A stretch of DNA of 64,000 nucleotides from Luteirhabdus salina (GCA_025384855.1 JALAHT010000001.1:124001-188000); one strand, 5' to 3'; shown: positions 53,870 through 63,625, numbered from the stretch's first letter. Notes: generated by a model from the sequence alone, not told the origin. Made by a program: numbers and translations.

Positions 53870-54289
53870 TTATTGCTTGCTATGGGTGCCGTCACAAAAC
53901 GGTGCGTTTCCGGTATTGCCGCAGCGACAAAATGCCGTTGCCTTCGTTTTTTGTTCTTCACGACCATCATCATGCTGAACGGTAATACTTCCGAAGACCA
54001 TCAGCGGTCCATCTTTCATCACTTCCACTTTCATATGTTCGTTTTTACGTTCGGAATCGACCTCCGCTTTTCCTACGTCATTCATATAATAGGAAAGTGC
54101 ACCACTCGGACAAGCTTTTACGGTATCCACGATATCGGAGGTGTTGCTGTTATCCAACTGTATCCAGGGTCGCACCTTCGGCTTAAATACCTCTGGCAGT
54201 CCCTTGGTGCATTTTCCCGAATGGATGCACAAATCGGGCTTCCAGAGTACGGTCACTTCGCCATTGCTATATTCTTTTGTTGTCGCCAT
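53870..54289 (-). CDS. Iron-sulphur protein with Fer4_19 and CDGSH domains
   Basis: A 139-residue protein. The N-terminal part (about 10-65) matches the divergent 4Fe-4S mono-cluster domain (VLWKPDLCIHSGKCTKGLPE, VKACPSGALSY). The C-terminal part has the CDGSH pattern FCRCGNTGNAPFCDGTHSK, which binds a 2Fe-2S cluster with Cys3-His. Likely electron carrier or redox sensor. First gene of a pair with the GNAT acetyltransferase. Confidence 0.88.
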   Translation of the reverse strand: MATTKEYSNGEVTVLWKPDLCIHSGKCTKGLPEVFKPKVRPWIQLDNSNTSDIVDTVKACPSGALSYYMNDVGKAEVDSERKNEHMKVEVMKDGPLMVFGSITVQHDDGREEQKTKATAFCRCGNTGNAPFCDGTHSKQ

Positions 54290-54342
54290 ATTCTAAAGAT
54301 ACGAAATTATGTCGTTCGATGGGGTTTATGTATTTTTACTTA

Positions 54343-54476
54343 AAGGACACTGAGGCTCTCGAAGTGTCCTTACGCTATATTGAAACAATTGCAAAGAAAG
54401 GTCGCTGAGGCTTGTCACCCTAAACCTGCCACCCTGAGCTAGCCTGTGCTGAGCGCCTGTCTGCCGGCAGGCAGGC
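54343..54476. repeat. Two palindromic structures in the 54290-54530 gap
   Basis: AAGGACACT (54343-54351) pairs with AGTGTCCTT (54363-54371) across GAGGCTCTCGA. Further on, GAGCG and CAGTCGAAG are separated by CCTGTCTGCCGGCAGGCAGG (54456 onward), a self-complementary GC-rich insert. Confidence 0.6.
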
Positions 54477-54530
54477 AGTCGAAGCATCGAAGGGTCAAAG
54501 AGTCGAAGTATCCGAAAAACATTTTTACGT

Positions 54531-55241
54531 ATGAAACCAACCCACCTATTACTACCGTTCATTTTCATTCTTTCACTCGCAAGCTGTAAGGAAAACAAGG
54601 ACACCGATGTGGTTCAGGACGCTGTTGAAGAAGTATCCGAAACCGTCGCCGATGCCCGCACACCCGCTGAAAAAATAGCCATGGCAAATGGAATTGAGGC
54701 TTGGGACGACGTCACAAGCTTACGCTTCACCTTCAATGTGGATCGGGGTGAAAACCACTATGAACGTTCCTGGATCTGGTATCCGAAACAAAATGAAGTA
54801 ATAAAAAAAGTGGAAGGCGATGAAAACGATATCCGTTATAACCGAAATGACATTGATAGCACTTTGACCGATACCGATGCGGCCTTTATCAATGACAGCT
54901 ATTGGTTATTGGCACCTTATAAGTTGAAGTGGGATGAAGGGGTACAGTTCTCAAAACCCAAAAAGACGGAGGCGCCCATCTCAAAAGACCAGCTATGGAA
55001 GATCACGGCTACCTATGGCGATGAAGGTGGCTATACCCCGGGCGATGCCTACGATTTCTTCTATGATGACGATTACCGTATCCGGGAATGGGTGTACCGA
55101 AAGGCTAATGCCGATGAACCCTCCATGATGACTACCTGGGAGGGCTACAAGACCATGAAGGGACTGATTTTATCGACCTCCCATAAAAATGAAGACGGAA
55201 ACTTCCATCTTTATTTTAGCGATATCGCAATCCAAAAATAA
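54531..55241 (+). CDS. Putative lipoprotein of unknown function
   Basis: A 236-residue protein with a lipoprotein signal (LPFIFILSLASC). It then reads TPAEKIAMANGIEAWDDVTS, RFTFNVDRGENHYERSWIWY and later TTWEGYKTMKGLILSTSHKN, a beta-rich body without recognised catalytic residues. It may belong to a Bacteroidota domain of unknown function (DUF6503-like). The next gene follows in 6 nt and is probably co-transcribed. Confidence 0.7.
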   Translation: MKPTHLLLPFIFILSLASCKENKDTDVVQDAVEEVSETVADARTPAEKIAMANGIEAWDDVTSLRFTFNVDRGENHYERSWIWYPKQNEVIKKVEGDENDIRYNRNDIDSTLTDTDAAFINDSYWLLAPYKLKWDEGVQFSKPKKTEAPISKDQLWKITATYGDEGGYTPGDAYDFFYDDDYRIREWVYRKANADEPSMMTTWEGYKTMKGLILSTSHKNEDGNFHLYFSDIAIQK

Positions 55242-55247
55242 ACGCGT

Positions 55248-55586
55248 ATGGAAACGGCAATCTTTACCTTACTCGGAACCTTGGTAGGCGGCCTTATCAG
55301 TTGGTTGCTTCAGAAACAGCGCTTCAGCCAGGAGCTAAAAATCCTTCAGGAGCAATACAAAACCGATTTTATGGCGGAAACCACCGCCAAGCACTTTCTA
55401 AATCACCAAGGCTACACCGATCGCTCTTTCGAAACGCTTCAAAAACATCTCGGCGGCTTTGAGGACGACGAACTTCGAAAAATATTAGTTCGCGCCGGCG
55501 CTATCCGAACCTATCGAGAAGATGGTAGCGAGTGGTGGCGCTTATTATCGCGAATGGATGAGTTTTTGGAGAAAGTCAAAAAGTAA
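55248..55586 (+). CDS. Small protein with N-terminal membrane helix
   Basis: A 112-residue protein. A membrane helix (ETAIFTLLGTLVGGLISWLL) precedes a coiled-coil-like segment (QKQRFSQELKILQEQYKTDF) and a compact domain (FLNHQGYTDRSFETLQKHLG, VRAGAIRTYREDGSEWWRLL) that may be a small helical DNA- or protein-binding fold. Function unknown. It lies 6 nt after the lipoprotein gene. Confidence 0.65.
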   Translation: METAIFTLLGTLVGGLISWLLQKQRFSQELKILQEQYKTDFMAETTAKHFLNHQGYTDRSFETLQKHLGGFEDDELRKILVRAGAIRTYREDGSEWWRLLSRMDEFLEKVKK

Positions 55587-55642
55587 CATCCCCTCCCTAG
55601 CCCTCCCCTTCAAAGGGGAGGGAATATTGATATAATCTTAGA

Positions 55643-57805
55643 TTATTGCTTAATAACCCGGCTCGACCAAACCTCAGTATCGTTTTCCGAAAGGCGAAGA
55701 ATATACACCCCTTGTTGCAACGCAGCTACCGAAACGGTAAAACGCTGCGAGTCGTCAAAAACCGCTGGGGTTTGCAATACCAACCGACCTTGCATGTCAA
55801 ACACATCCAATTGTAAGTGCTTATCCGTATCATAAAACAAGGTAATGTTATCGCGGGCTGGATTTGGATAGACAATACCTTCTTCCGCCAATTGTCCTGT
55901 AAAGTATTTTTCAGCAAACGCAAAGGCTTCCTTTCCGATGGCATCCCCAATTCTTCTCCCCGGGATATCATCTACTGGCGGATGGATACCGCCCCAAATA
56001 CGTGACAAACTGGTTTGGTCGCTTGCATCAAAATAGGTGGCCCATTGCAATTCAAAACTTTCGGTTGGACCTTTTTCAAACTTTAAAAACTCCCCTTCTG
56101 GAATTTCAAAAACGCCCATGCCACCAGGGAAATATTCACTACCCGTAAACTGCGTCATAATTTCCGCTGCGGCGCGGGAAAAGGTGGAGTGACCAGAAAC
56201 ATAGCCGGCAAACGGTGGGGTGACGAACGACGGACGCTGATACGGAAACCATTCCTCTGCAAACATCCAGCCCACGCCAGCAATGTCTTCATTGGGGTCG
56301 ATAATTTCCTCTGGTCCCTTCCAGGTATAGATTTTAATGCGCCCTACATTTTCGTCAAACGCCCCCGACAACGGATCGTCTTCATCTACAATTTCAATAT
56401 AACCGGGAAGTAATGGGATTCCATGCGGATGATAGCTCGGCAAATTGGGATCGCTACTTTGTCCCTTAGTTGCCATATAGCGAATAGCACTCACCGGACG
56501 AACATAATCGTAATACCCTTTTATTCCCCAGGAAGTCACGGCCACATCATGCATGGTACCGCCCAACATAAAATAGGATTTTACGTCCCATTCCAAATCG
56601 TTCAACACTTCCCCTTCGCCTTTAAAGCGTTTTTCCAATTGGGGATGGTCGCTAACCGTATTCAAGATCGTAAACCAATGCCCGGGAGGGGTTTCACTAT
56701 CGGGACCATCGGCCCAAAACTCAGCCAGCACACGACCATAATCACCCAACTTCACTAGTTGGGGTTCGTAGGGTTGACCGGTAACAGGGTTTAGTTCGCG
56801 ACCTGTACTCGGATCGCCACCACCGGTTAAGTCGTAAAATTCACCAAACTCCTCGAACGACTCTGGAAAGCGTTCAAAAGGAAGATTCCCTAAGGAAGCG
56901 GGTGAAATATCAATTCGGGTGTCAATATTCGGATCTAAATGCGAGCCCCAAATTCCTACCAGCGTAAAGCCCCATTTATAGGGATCGTCCAAACCAAGCC
57001 CTTCTTGGATATACCATGGATCACCCGGATTATGATACACGTAGTAATCGAAATTGGCAGTTTCAAAAACCTCGAGATCGGCTTCAGTAAGGCTAAAGGG
57101 AACGACTTGTCCCCACTCAGGACTCAAAAATGGGGGTTGCCCACCGGGAATGGTGTTGCCACTCTGGTCTACCCAATTTTCAACCTTTAATGGCTGCCAA
57201 TGGTTCGGAAACTCCATTGAAATATTTCCAGAGGTATCTAAGTTTAAGGGATCGTTTAAAGGCTCATAAAATTGATTTTCATAACCGCCCGCTTCATTCG
57301 CACCGTCCTGCATGCCAAACGCAATGATTTTTTCTGCAACATAATTCCCAAGCGCTGCAGGGTTCCCGCTTTTATAATTCGTATCGGTAAAGTTAGGATC
57401 GTAATTCATAGAGGCCATCAAGGCTTCAATAGAAGTAAATATATCTTCCACGCCAGGCGAATTCGCAAAACGATGCTTCATAATGCGATATACCGCATAA
57501 CTGATGGCTTTTTTCCGTGCTTCTGAAACACTTTCTTGCGTAGAAAACCCTTCAAAAGGACAAAAGAAATCGCCTACCGTATTGCCGAGAAAAAAGGGCC
57601 GTGCTTTCCGATCGAAAACCGACCAGATATCGTACATGGCAACAGAGGTATGAAATAGGTTACGGGCATGCACGGTCGGACGTGCAAAGTCGTTTCGAAT
57701 ACCATTCAACACTTCTTCATTCCACTGTCGCGCAATGGAGTGTTCCTGTGCTACCAAAGGTAACGTCAAGAGAAAAAATAGAATTGGGAGTATAAGTCGC
57801 TTCAT
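55643..57805 (-). CDS. Secreted vanadium haloperoxidase/PAP2-type protein with T9SS sorting domain
   Basis: A 720-residue secreted protein with signal peptide (MKRLILPILFFLLTLPLVAQ). The PAP2/haloperoxidase active-site helix is seen as FAGYVSGHSTFSRAAAEIM (Ser-Gly-His-Ser), following a GYIEI / LSGAFDENV region. The C-terminal ~75 residues are a T9SS type A sorting domain (VYPNPARDNITLFY, MQGRLVLQTP, GVYILRLSE). The chemistry (haloperoxidase versus phosphatase) cannot be told. Divergent from kynU. Confidence 0.82.
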   Translation of the reverse strand: MKRLILPILFFLLTLPLVAQEHSIARQWNEEVLNGIRNDFARPTVHARNLFHTSVAMYDIWSVFDRKARPFFLGNTVGDFFCPFEGFSTQESVSEARKKAISYAVYRIMKHRFANSPGVEDIFTSIEALMASMNYDPNFTDTNYKSGNPAALGNYVAEKIIAFGMQDGANEAGGYENQFYEPLNDPLNLDTSGNISMEFPNHWQPLKVENWVDQSGNTIPGGQPPFLSPEWGQVVPFSLTEADLEVFETANFDYYVYHNPGDPWYIQEGLGLDDPYKWGFTLVGIWGSHLDPNIDTRIDISPASLGNLPFERFPESFEEFGEFYDLTGGGDPSTGRELNPVTGQPYEPQLVKLGDYGRVLAEFWADGPDSETPPGHWFTILNTVSDHPQLEKRFKGEGEVLNDLEWDVKSYFMLGGTMHDVAVTSWGIKGYYDYVRPVSAIRYMATKGQSSDPNLPSYHPHGIPLLPGYIEIVDEDDPLSGAFDENVGRIKIYTWKGPEEIIDPNEDIAGVGWMFAEEWFPYQRPSFVTPPFAGYVSGHSTFSRAAAEIMTQFTGSEYFPGGMGVFEIPEGEFLKFEKGPTESFELQWATYFDASDQTSLSRIWGGIHPPVDDIPGRRIGDAIGKEAFAFAEKYFTGQLAEEGIVYPNPARDNITLFYDTDKHLQLDVFDMQGRLVLQTPAVFDDSQRFTVSVAALQQGVYILRLSENDTEVWSSRVIKQ

Positions 57806-57925
57806 ATCAATATCAAAAATACAAATCTTAATGAAATGTTAAGCCATTATCATTCTTGTTTTCATAGGAAGGGGAAGAACAGCTTAAAATTCCTATTTTT
57901 GTGTACTGCCGAAAACCAACCTTAC

Positions 57926-59191
57926 ATGAAGTACGAAAACTCGTTGGAATATGCCCAACAATGCGATGCGAAGGATCCCTTGCGTCATTTTCGAAATCAA
58001 TTTCACCTTCCTACCGATACTGATGGCAATCCGCTGATTTATCTCTGCGGAAATAGCCTTGGCCTTCAACCTAAAAAAACGACGGCGTATATCGAAGAAG
58101 TGCTGGGCGACTGGGCTGCTTTGGGAGTGGAAGGGCATACGGAAGCAAACCATCCGTGGTTGCCGTATCATGAATTTCTCACCAAAACAATGGCGGAAAT
58201 CGTGGGCGCGAAACCTAGTGAAGTGGTCATGATGAATACGCTAACGACCAATCTTCACCTAATGATGGTCTCGTTTTATCAACCTTCTTCCACCCGCTAC
58301 AAAGTTGTGGTGGAAAGCGATGCCTTTCCAAGCGATAAATATGCAGTGAAAAGTCAGTTGAAGTTTCATGGTTTCGATGCCGAAGAAGGCTTGATCCTCT
58401 GGAAGCCGCGTGAAGGCGAGGAACTGTGCCGTTTTGAAGATCTTGAAGCCATCATGGAAGAACAAGGCGATGAAGTTGCGCTGCTCATGATTGGAAGTCC
58501 AAATTACTATAGCGGTCAAGCGTTTCCCCTAAAAAAGATTACAGAACTCGGTCATAAACATGGTGCAAAGGTTGGATTCGATTTGGCGCATGGCGCTGGA
58601 AATATTCAACCAAACCTTCACGAATCGGGGGCCGATTTTGCCGTGTGGTGTAGCTATAAATACCTCAACAGCGGCCCTGGAAGTCTGGGCGGTTGCTTTG
58701 TACATGAACGCCATGCCGAAAATGAGCAACTAAAACGCTTTACCGGCTGGTGGGGTCATAATAAGGAAACGCGGTTCAACATGCGAAAGGAATTTGAAGC
58801 CCTCCCCGGTGCCGAAGGATGGCAGCTTAGCAACCCTCCTATCCTATCCATGGCAGCCATACGCGCTTCGCTCGATGTGTATGCAGAAGCAGGCTTCGAT
58901 GCCCTTCGGAAGAAGTCGGTGCAACTCACAGGTTTTTTGGAATTCTTGTTGAAAGAGGTGGAAACCGATAGTATTGAAATCATTACACCTTCCAATCCTG
59001 AAGACCGTGGCTGTCAGCTATCGATTCAGGTGAAGAATGCCGATAAAAGCTTACACGATAAGCTAACCAAAGCGGGGGTGATTAGCGATTGGCGTGAACC
59101 GGATGTGGTCAGGGTAGCACCGGTGCCACTGTACAATAGCTTTGAAGATGTATTCGAGTTTGTAGAACGATTGAAGAAAATTTTATGGTAG
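57926..59191 (+). CDS. kynU: Kynureninase
   Basis: A 421-residue PLP enzyme that splits kynurenine or 3-hydroxykynurenine into (hydroxy)anthranilate and alanine. Family landmarks are LPLIYLCGNSLGLQ-type text (here LIYLCGNSLGLQPKKT), PSDKYAVKSQLKFHG, GFDLAHGAGNIQPNLH and SYKYLNSGPGSLGG (PLP Lys). The ATG at 57926 is preferred over a longer frame because it gives the family N-terminus. It opens a tryptophan-degradation cluster with kmo. Confidence 0.94.
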   Translation: MKYENSLEYAQQCDAKDPLRHFRNQFHLPTDTDGNPLIYLCGNSLGLQPKKTTAYIEEVLGDWAALGVEGHTEANHPWLPYHEFLTKTMAEIVGAKPSEVVMMNTLTTNLHLMMVSFYQPSSTRYKVVVESDAFPSDKYAVKSQLKFHGFDAEEGLILWKPREGEELCRFEDLEAIMEEQGDEVALLMIGSPNYYSGQAFPLKKITELGHKHGAKVGFDLAHGAGNIQPNLHESGADFAVWCSYKYLNSGPGSLGGCFVHERHAENEQLKRFTGWWGHNKETRFNMRKEFEALPGAEGWQLSNPPILSMAAIRASLDVYAEAGFDALRKKSVQLTGFLEFLLKEVETDSIEIITPSNPEDRGCQLSIQVKNADKSLHDKLTKAGVISDWREPDVVRVAPVPLYNSFEDVFEFVERLKKILW

Positions 59192-59206
59192 CTTGTCCCC
59201 CCGAGC

Positions 59207-59228
59207 GCCCGCCTGCAGGCAAGGCAGG
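59207..59228. repeat. GC-rich hairpin inserted in a GAGCG/CAGTCGAGG repeat
   Basis: CCGAGCG and CAGTCGAGGGG are separated by CCCGCCTGCAGGCAAGGCAG. The same outer halves are split in the same place at 54451-54480. It is the main content of the 59192-59313 gap. Confidence 0.6.
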
Positions 59229-59313
59229 CAGTCGAGGGGTTTTATTTATGTACGATTAAATAGTTTTCAACTACTCCCAACCTGACAAAGATTTGACTGA
59301 CAAAAGATTTTAT

Positions 59314-60711
59314 ATGAAAGAATCCCAACATATTTTGATTATAGGAGCAGGACTTTGTGGAAGTCTGCTCGCCTTACGAATGGGGCAACGAGGCCATAAA
59401 GTGACCTTGGTTGAAAAGCGTCCCGACCTCCGAAAAGTGGATCAGGATGCCGGGCGTTCCATTAACCTTGCCTTAAGCGATCGTGGCCTGAAAGCCTTAC
59501 GCTTGGCAGGGGTGGAAGCGCAGGCAAAGGAATTGTGTATTCCGATGAACGGACGCATGATTCACGATACGGAAGGCAATACGTTTTTGAGCAGATATAG
59601 CGGTCGTGAAGACGAATTCATCAATTCCATCTCCCGTCCCGGCCTAAACAAGTTACTCCTCGATGCTGCGGAGGCCTTGCCAAACGTTACGCTGCACTTC
59701 AACCTAGGGTGTACTTCGGTCGATTTACCGTCGGCTACCGCTACCTTTAAAAACTATGAAACCGAGGAAAAAGTTACGCTTAGTGGCGATGTACTCTTCG
59801 GAACAGACGGGGCTGGATCGGCCGTACGAAAAAGCATGTTCAACCATAAAAAATTCTTGTTTAGCTTTTCACAACAATGGTTGACACACGGCTATAAGGA
59901 ATTGGAAATTCCACCTGCCGAAGAGGGTGGATATAGAACCTATACAAATGCACTACATATTTGGCCACGGGGTGAAGATATGCTAATTGCCCTTCCAAAT
60001 TTGGACGGTAGTTTCACGGTAACGCTCTTCCTACCGTACTCCAACAGCGACTATTGCTTCGATACGTTAACGACCCCCGAAATGGTGACCGAATATTTTG
60101 AAAAGGAATTTCCCGATGCTCTAGCGCTGATGCCGCACTTGGCGGAGGAGTTTTTCAACAATCCTACCGGTCCATTGGGTACCATAAAATGCAGTCCGTG
60201 GAGCTGCTACGGCAAAAACCTCTTGTTAGGCGATGCCGCCCATGCCATTGTTCCGTTTTACGGGCAGGGTATGAATGCTTCGTTTGAGGATGTGTATGTA
60301 TTCGACCAGATGATGGACGACCATGACAATTGGGAATCCTTGTTTCAAGCCTATGAAGCAAAGCGAAAAAAAGATACGGACGCGATTGCCGATTTGGCGG
60401 TCGATAATTTCCATGAGATGAAGGAGCATACGGCTAGTCCGTTGTTTCAACAAAAGCGAAAACTGGAAACCGCCTTTGAAAAGGAATTCCCGCAGGAATA
60501 TTTTAGTAAATATTCGTTAGTGACGTTTCACGAGGATATTCCCTATTCCGAAGCGATGAAAAGAGGGCGCGCCCAAGACAAGGCGATGCTGAATTTAATC
60601 GACGATGGCAAGTTACCGGAATCGCTTTCACTCCGTGAAAAATTGGAAGCCGTACAGAAAGAAACCGAAGCAATTTTACACGACGATGCAGTAGTACGAA
60701 ATTTAAAATAA
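59314..60711 (+). CDS. kmo: Kynurenine 3-monooxygenase
   Basis: A 465-residue FAD-dependent monooxygenase converting kynurenine to 3-hydroxykynurenine with NADPH. Landmarks are ILIIGAGLCGSLLALRMGQR (Rossmann loop), RSINLALSDRGLKALRLAGV and LLGDAAHAIVPFYGQGMNAS (FAD ribityl site). The last ~30 residues form the family's C-terminal tail. The ATG at 59314 aligns better than the TTG at 59293. It is the second gene of the kynurenine cluster. Confidence 0.94.
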   Translation: MKESQHILIIGAGLCGSLLALRMGQRGHKVTLVEKRPDLRKVDQDAGRSINLALSDRGLKALRLAGVEAQAKELCIPMNGRMIHDTEGNTFLSRYSGREDEFINSISRPGLNKLLLDAAEALPNVTLHFNLGCTSVDLPSATATFKNYETEEKVTLSGDVLFGTDGAGSAVRKSMFNHKKFLFSFSQQWLTHGYKELEIPPAEEGGYRTYTNALHIWPRGEDMLIALPNLDGSFTVTLFLPYSNSDYCFDTLTTPEMVTEYFEKEFPDALALMPHLAEEFFNNPTGPLGTIKCSPWSCYGKNLLLGDAAHAIVPFYGQGMNASFEDVYVFDQMMDDHDNWESLFQAYEAKRKKDTDAIADLAVDNFHEMKEHTASPLFQQKRKLETAFEKEFPQEYFSKYSLVTFHEDIPYSEAMKRGRAQDKAMLNLIDDGKLPESLSLREKLEAVQKETEAILHDDAVVRNLK

Positions 60712-60722
60712 TCGCAAGACTA

Positions 60723-60755
60723 AGACCTCACAGGTTTTTGAAACCTGTGAGGTCT
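60723..60755 (+). repeat. Perfect palindrome AGACCTCACAGGTTT-TTG-AAACCTGTGAGGTCT
   Basis: A 15-bp inverted repeat with a 3-nt loop just after kmo. It resembles intergenic palindromes frequent in Bacteroidota. It could terminate or slow transcription, but no T-run follows. Confidence 0.7.
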
Positions 60756-60798
60756 AAAAGAAAAAAACACCCGGTGAGTCTAAAAAAGAATACCCGCT

Positions 60799-60831
60799 GA
60801 CCCGCTGGGTTTCACAAACCCGGTGGGTCTA
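60799..60831. repeat. Second palindrome GACCCGCTGGGTTT-CAC-AAACCCGGTGGGTC
   Basis: Imperfect 14-bp arms. The right arm AAACCCGGTGGGTCT also occurs alone at 22274-22288 upstream of the structured-RNA candidate. Confidence 0.6.
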
Positions 60832-60850
60832 AAGCTAAAAAATATAATTT

Positions 60851-61276
60851 ATGAGCAACAAAAGCAGATTAGTAGAAGGAAAAGCAACCCCAAGAGGCGC
60901 CTATCCACACGTAAAACGCGTGGGCGATTTTATCTTTATCAGTGGCACGAGCTCCCGGAATTCGGATAATTCGTTTGCCGGTGTGCACCAAGTGGATGAA
61001 ATGGGCAGTATGCGACTGGATATCGAGGAGCAGACCCGTGCGGTGATTGAAAATATTCGTGACTATCTCGCTACCGAAGGGGCCACGCTGGAAGATGTCG
61101 TCGATATCACTACTTTTCTGGTGAATATGAACGACTTTGCGGGCTATAACAAAGCCTATGGCGAGTATTTTAGCAAGGAAAACGGCCCCACGCGAACTAC
61201 CGTTGCCGTACACCAATTGCCACACCCGCATTTGGTGGTGGAGATTAAGGCGATGGCGTATAAACCGAAGCAATAA
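60851..61276 (+). CDS. RidA-family protein, probable 2-aminomuconate deaminase
   Basis: A 141-residue YjgF/YER057c/UK114 protein. Motifs are [60 protein letters not shown] and [20 protein letters not shown]. Because it sits between kmo and an aldehyde dehydrogenase, 2-aminomuconate deaminase is more likely than general RidA imine hydrolysis. Confidence 0.85.
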   Translation: MSNKSRLVEGKATPRGAYPHVKRVGDFIFISGTSSRNSDNSFAGVHQVDEMGSMRLDIEEQTRAVIENIRDYLATEGATLEDVVDITTFLVNMNDFAGYNKAYGEYFSKENGPTRTTVAVHQLPHPHLVVEIKAMAYKPKQ

Positions 61277-61315
61277 GTTGTATGCTTCATGCTATAAGCA
61301 ACCACTACTTAAATT

Positions 61316-62161
61316 ATGAGGAATCAGCTACTATTTAGTTTTCTTTTTACGGTCATTTTCTGCGGAAGTAAAGCACAGGAATTGCCTACCATCAAAAAGG
61401 CGCCATTGTCCATTGGAGAAACGGTGACGTTTACGTCCTCGATGTTGGGTGAAGAACGACAGTTGAATGTCTACCTGCCGCATGGCTACGCCGAAAATGA
61501 AGAAAAGGTGTATCCTGTTATCTATTTGTTGGACGGTTCGATGGATGAAGATTTTATCCATATCGCCGGTTTGGTACAGTTTGGTTCTTTTTCCTGGATT
61601 GAAATGGTACCGGAATCGATTGTCGTCGGCATAGCGAACGTCAATCGAAATCGCGATTATACCTATCCTTCTACCGATGAAGAATACGTCAATAAATACC
61701 CCGAAACGGGACATTCAGCAGATTTTATCCGATTTGTGGAGAAAGAAGTACAGCCTTTGGTGGAGAATACCTTTCGGGTGACCGATGAAAAGACCTTGAT
61801 CGGACAATCACTGGGAGGTTTGGTGGCGACAGAAATACTATTTAAAAACCCTGATCTCTTCACCAATTACATTATCGTGAGTCCAAGTTTATGGTACGAT
61901 TATGAATCGCTATTGAAACTAAAACCCGTCTCCTATAAGGATAAAAAGAAGATTTTTATCGCCGTTGGAAAGGAAGGGGATGTTATGGAGCGGGTGGCAA
62001 CCGAATTATATGAGAAGCTTCAGAAAGAAAAGGGAGAGAAAACAACCCTTGGATTCAAATTTTTACCTGAGCAAGACCATGGCGACGCCTTGCATCTAGC
62101 GGTGTATCATGCTTTTGAAACGCTCTTCGCTAAAAAGAAACAAGATGGAAAAAATCCTTAA
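61316..62161 (+). CDS. Alpha/beta-hydrolase esterase (IroE/Esterase D-like)
   Basis: A 281-residue exported hydrolase with a signal peptide (LLFSFLFTVIFCGSKAQ). The nucleophile elbow is LIGQSLGG (G-x-S-x-G) and IVVGIANVNRNRDYTYPSTD is typical of Fes/IroE-like esterases; a His in LPEQDHGDALH and an Asp complete the triad pattern. Substrate unknown. It overlaps the next gene by 17 nt. Periplasmic export makes its place in cytosolic kynurenine catabolism unclear. Confidence 0.8.
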   Translation: MRNQLLFSFLFTVIFCGSKAQELPTIKKAPLSIGETVTFTSSMLGEERQLNVYLPHGYAENEEKVYPVIYLLDGSMDEDFIHIAGLVQFGSFSWIEMVPESIVVGIANVNRNRDYTYPSTDEEYVNKYPETGHSADFIRFVEKEVQPLVENTFRVTDEKTLIGQSLGGLVATEILFKNPDLFTNYIIVSPSLWYDYESLLKLKPVSYKDKKKIFIAVGKEGDVMERVATELYEKLQKEKGEKTTLGFKFLPEQDHGDALHLAVYHAFETLFAKKKQDGKNP

Positions 62162-63599
62162 TTATATTGATGGCACGTATTGCGAACCCCAGAGCGGGAA
62201 GTGGCTGGACAATTACGAACCGGCCACGGGTGAAGTGTACTCAAAAATTGCCAATAGCGATGCCACCGATGTGGCAGAAGCGTATGAGGCTGCCAAAAAA
62301 GCCTTCCCAGAATGGAGCAACACCCCTATCGAAAAACGCAGTCGCATCTTAATGAAGATTGCCGATCTGATTGAGGAAAACCTCTATCGCTTGGCGGAAG
62401 CCGAGAGCAAGGACAACGGCAAACCCTTATCCTTAGCCACCACCATCGATATTCCAAGGGCTTCTGCCAATTTTCGCTTTTTTGCCAATGCCATCACCCA
62501 GTTCTCCAGTGAAGCACACGAAAGCGTCGGGCTACAGACCATGAATTTTACGTTACGCCAGCCCTTGGGCGTGGTCGGGTGTATTTCTCCATGGAATTTA
62601 CCGCTCTATTTATTCACTTGGAAAGTAGCGCCTGCCATCGCCGCTGGCAATTGTGTGGTCGCCAAACCGAGTGAAGTCACGCCTCTAACCGCATATTTGT
62701 TGGGTGATATCCTTCCGGAAGCCGGACTGCCCAAAGGCGTTTTGAATATTGTACATGGTACCGGCCCATCTGCGGGTCAGGCCATTGTGGAGCATGCTGA
62801 CATCAAGGCGATTTCCTTTACGGGAGGTACCAAAACCGGTGAACACATTGCAAGAACGGCTGCCCCGATGTTTAAAAAATTATCGTTGGAACTCGGCGGA
62901 AAGAATCCGAACCTCATCTTTGACGATTGCGACTATCAAAAAGCACTGAATGTTTCGGTGCGTTCCAGTTTTGCCAACCAAGGGCAAATTTGCTTGTGCG
63001 GTAGCCGAATGTATATCGAAGCCTCCATCTACGATCAGTTTAAAGCTGATTTTATTGAAAAGGTCAAGGAATTGTACGTGGGACACCCTTCCGAAGCCGA
63101 CACAAACATTGGGGCGTTGGTTTCAAAGCCACATATGGAAAAAGTCCAATCGTATATCGAGTTAGCACAGAAGGAAGGTGCAACGTTACTGTATGGTGGT
63201 GAAGCGGTCACGGTGAAAGGATATGAAAATGGCTATTACCTACAACCTACTATTTTGGAAGTAGATAACAATACGTGCCGCATTCAACAGGAAGAAGTGT
63301 TCGGACCAGTGGTAACATTGATGAAGTTTTCTTCAGAAGAAGAAGCGTTAGCATTGGCAAACGGCGTGAAATATGGACTTTCGGCAACCCTTTGGACCCA
63401 AAATCTGGATAGGACTATGCGACTATCAAAACAGTTGGAAGCCGGAATCGTTTGGGTGAATACGTGGTTGAATCGCGATTTACGAACCCCTTTTGGCGGG
63501 ATGAAACAAAGCGGCGTTGGACGTGAAGGCGGGTTCGAAGCTTTGCGCTTCTTCACCGAACCGAAGAATGTTTGTATTCAATTCAGCGATAGGCAGTAA
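62145..63599 (+). CDS. Aldehyde dehydrogenase, probable 2-aminomuconate 6-semialdehyde dehydrogenase
   Basis: A 484-residue NAD(P) aldehyde dehydrogenase. Motifs are SPWNLPLYLFTWKVAPAIAA (cofactor site), FTGGTKTGEHIA, LSLELGGKNPNLIF (catalytic Glu) and GQICLCGSRMY (catalytic Cys). The ATG at 62145 gives the family N-terminus. In the kynurenine context the likely substrate is 2-aminomuconate or 2-hydroxymuconate semialdehyde. It overlaps the esterase gene by 17 nt. Confidence 0.88.
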   Translation: MEKILNYIDGTYCEPQSGKWLDNYEPATGEVYSKIANSDATDVAEAYEAAKKAFPEWSNTPIEKRSRILMKIADLIEENLYRLAEAESKDNGKPLSLATTIDIPRASANFRFFANAITQFSSEAHESVGLQTMNFTLRQPLGVVGCISPWNLPLYLFTWKVAPAIAAGNCVVAKPSEVTPLTAYLLGDILPEAGLPKGVLNIVHGTGPSAGQAIVEHADIKAISFTGGTKTGEHIARTAAPMFKKLSLELGGKNPNLIFDDCDYQKALNVSVRSSFANQGQICLCGSRMYIEASIYDQFKADFIEKVKELYVGHPSEADTNIGALVSKPHMEKVQSYIELAQKEGATLLYGGEAVTVKGYENGYYLQPTILEVDNNTCRIQQEEVFGPVVTLMKFSSEEEALALANGVKYGLSATLWTQNLDRTMRLSKQLEAGIVWVNTWLNRDLRTPFGGMKQSGVGREGGFEALRFFTEPKNVCIQFSDRQ

Positions 63600-63625
63600 G
63601 CAATAGGTTGTAGGCCGTAGGCTGT

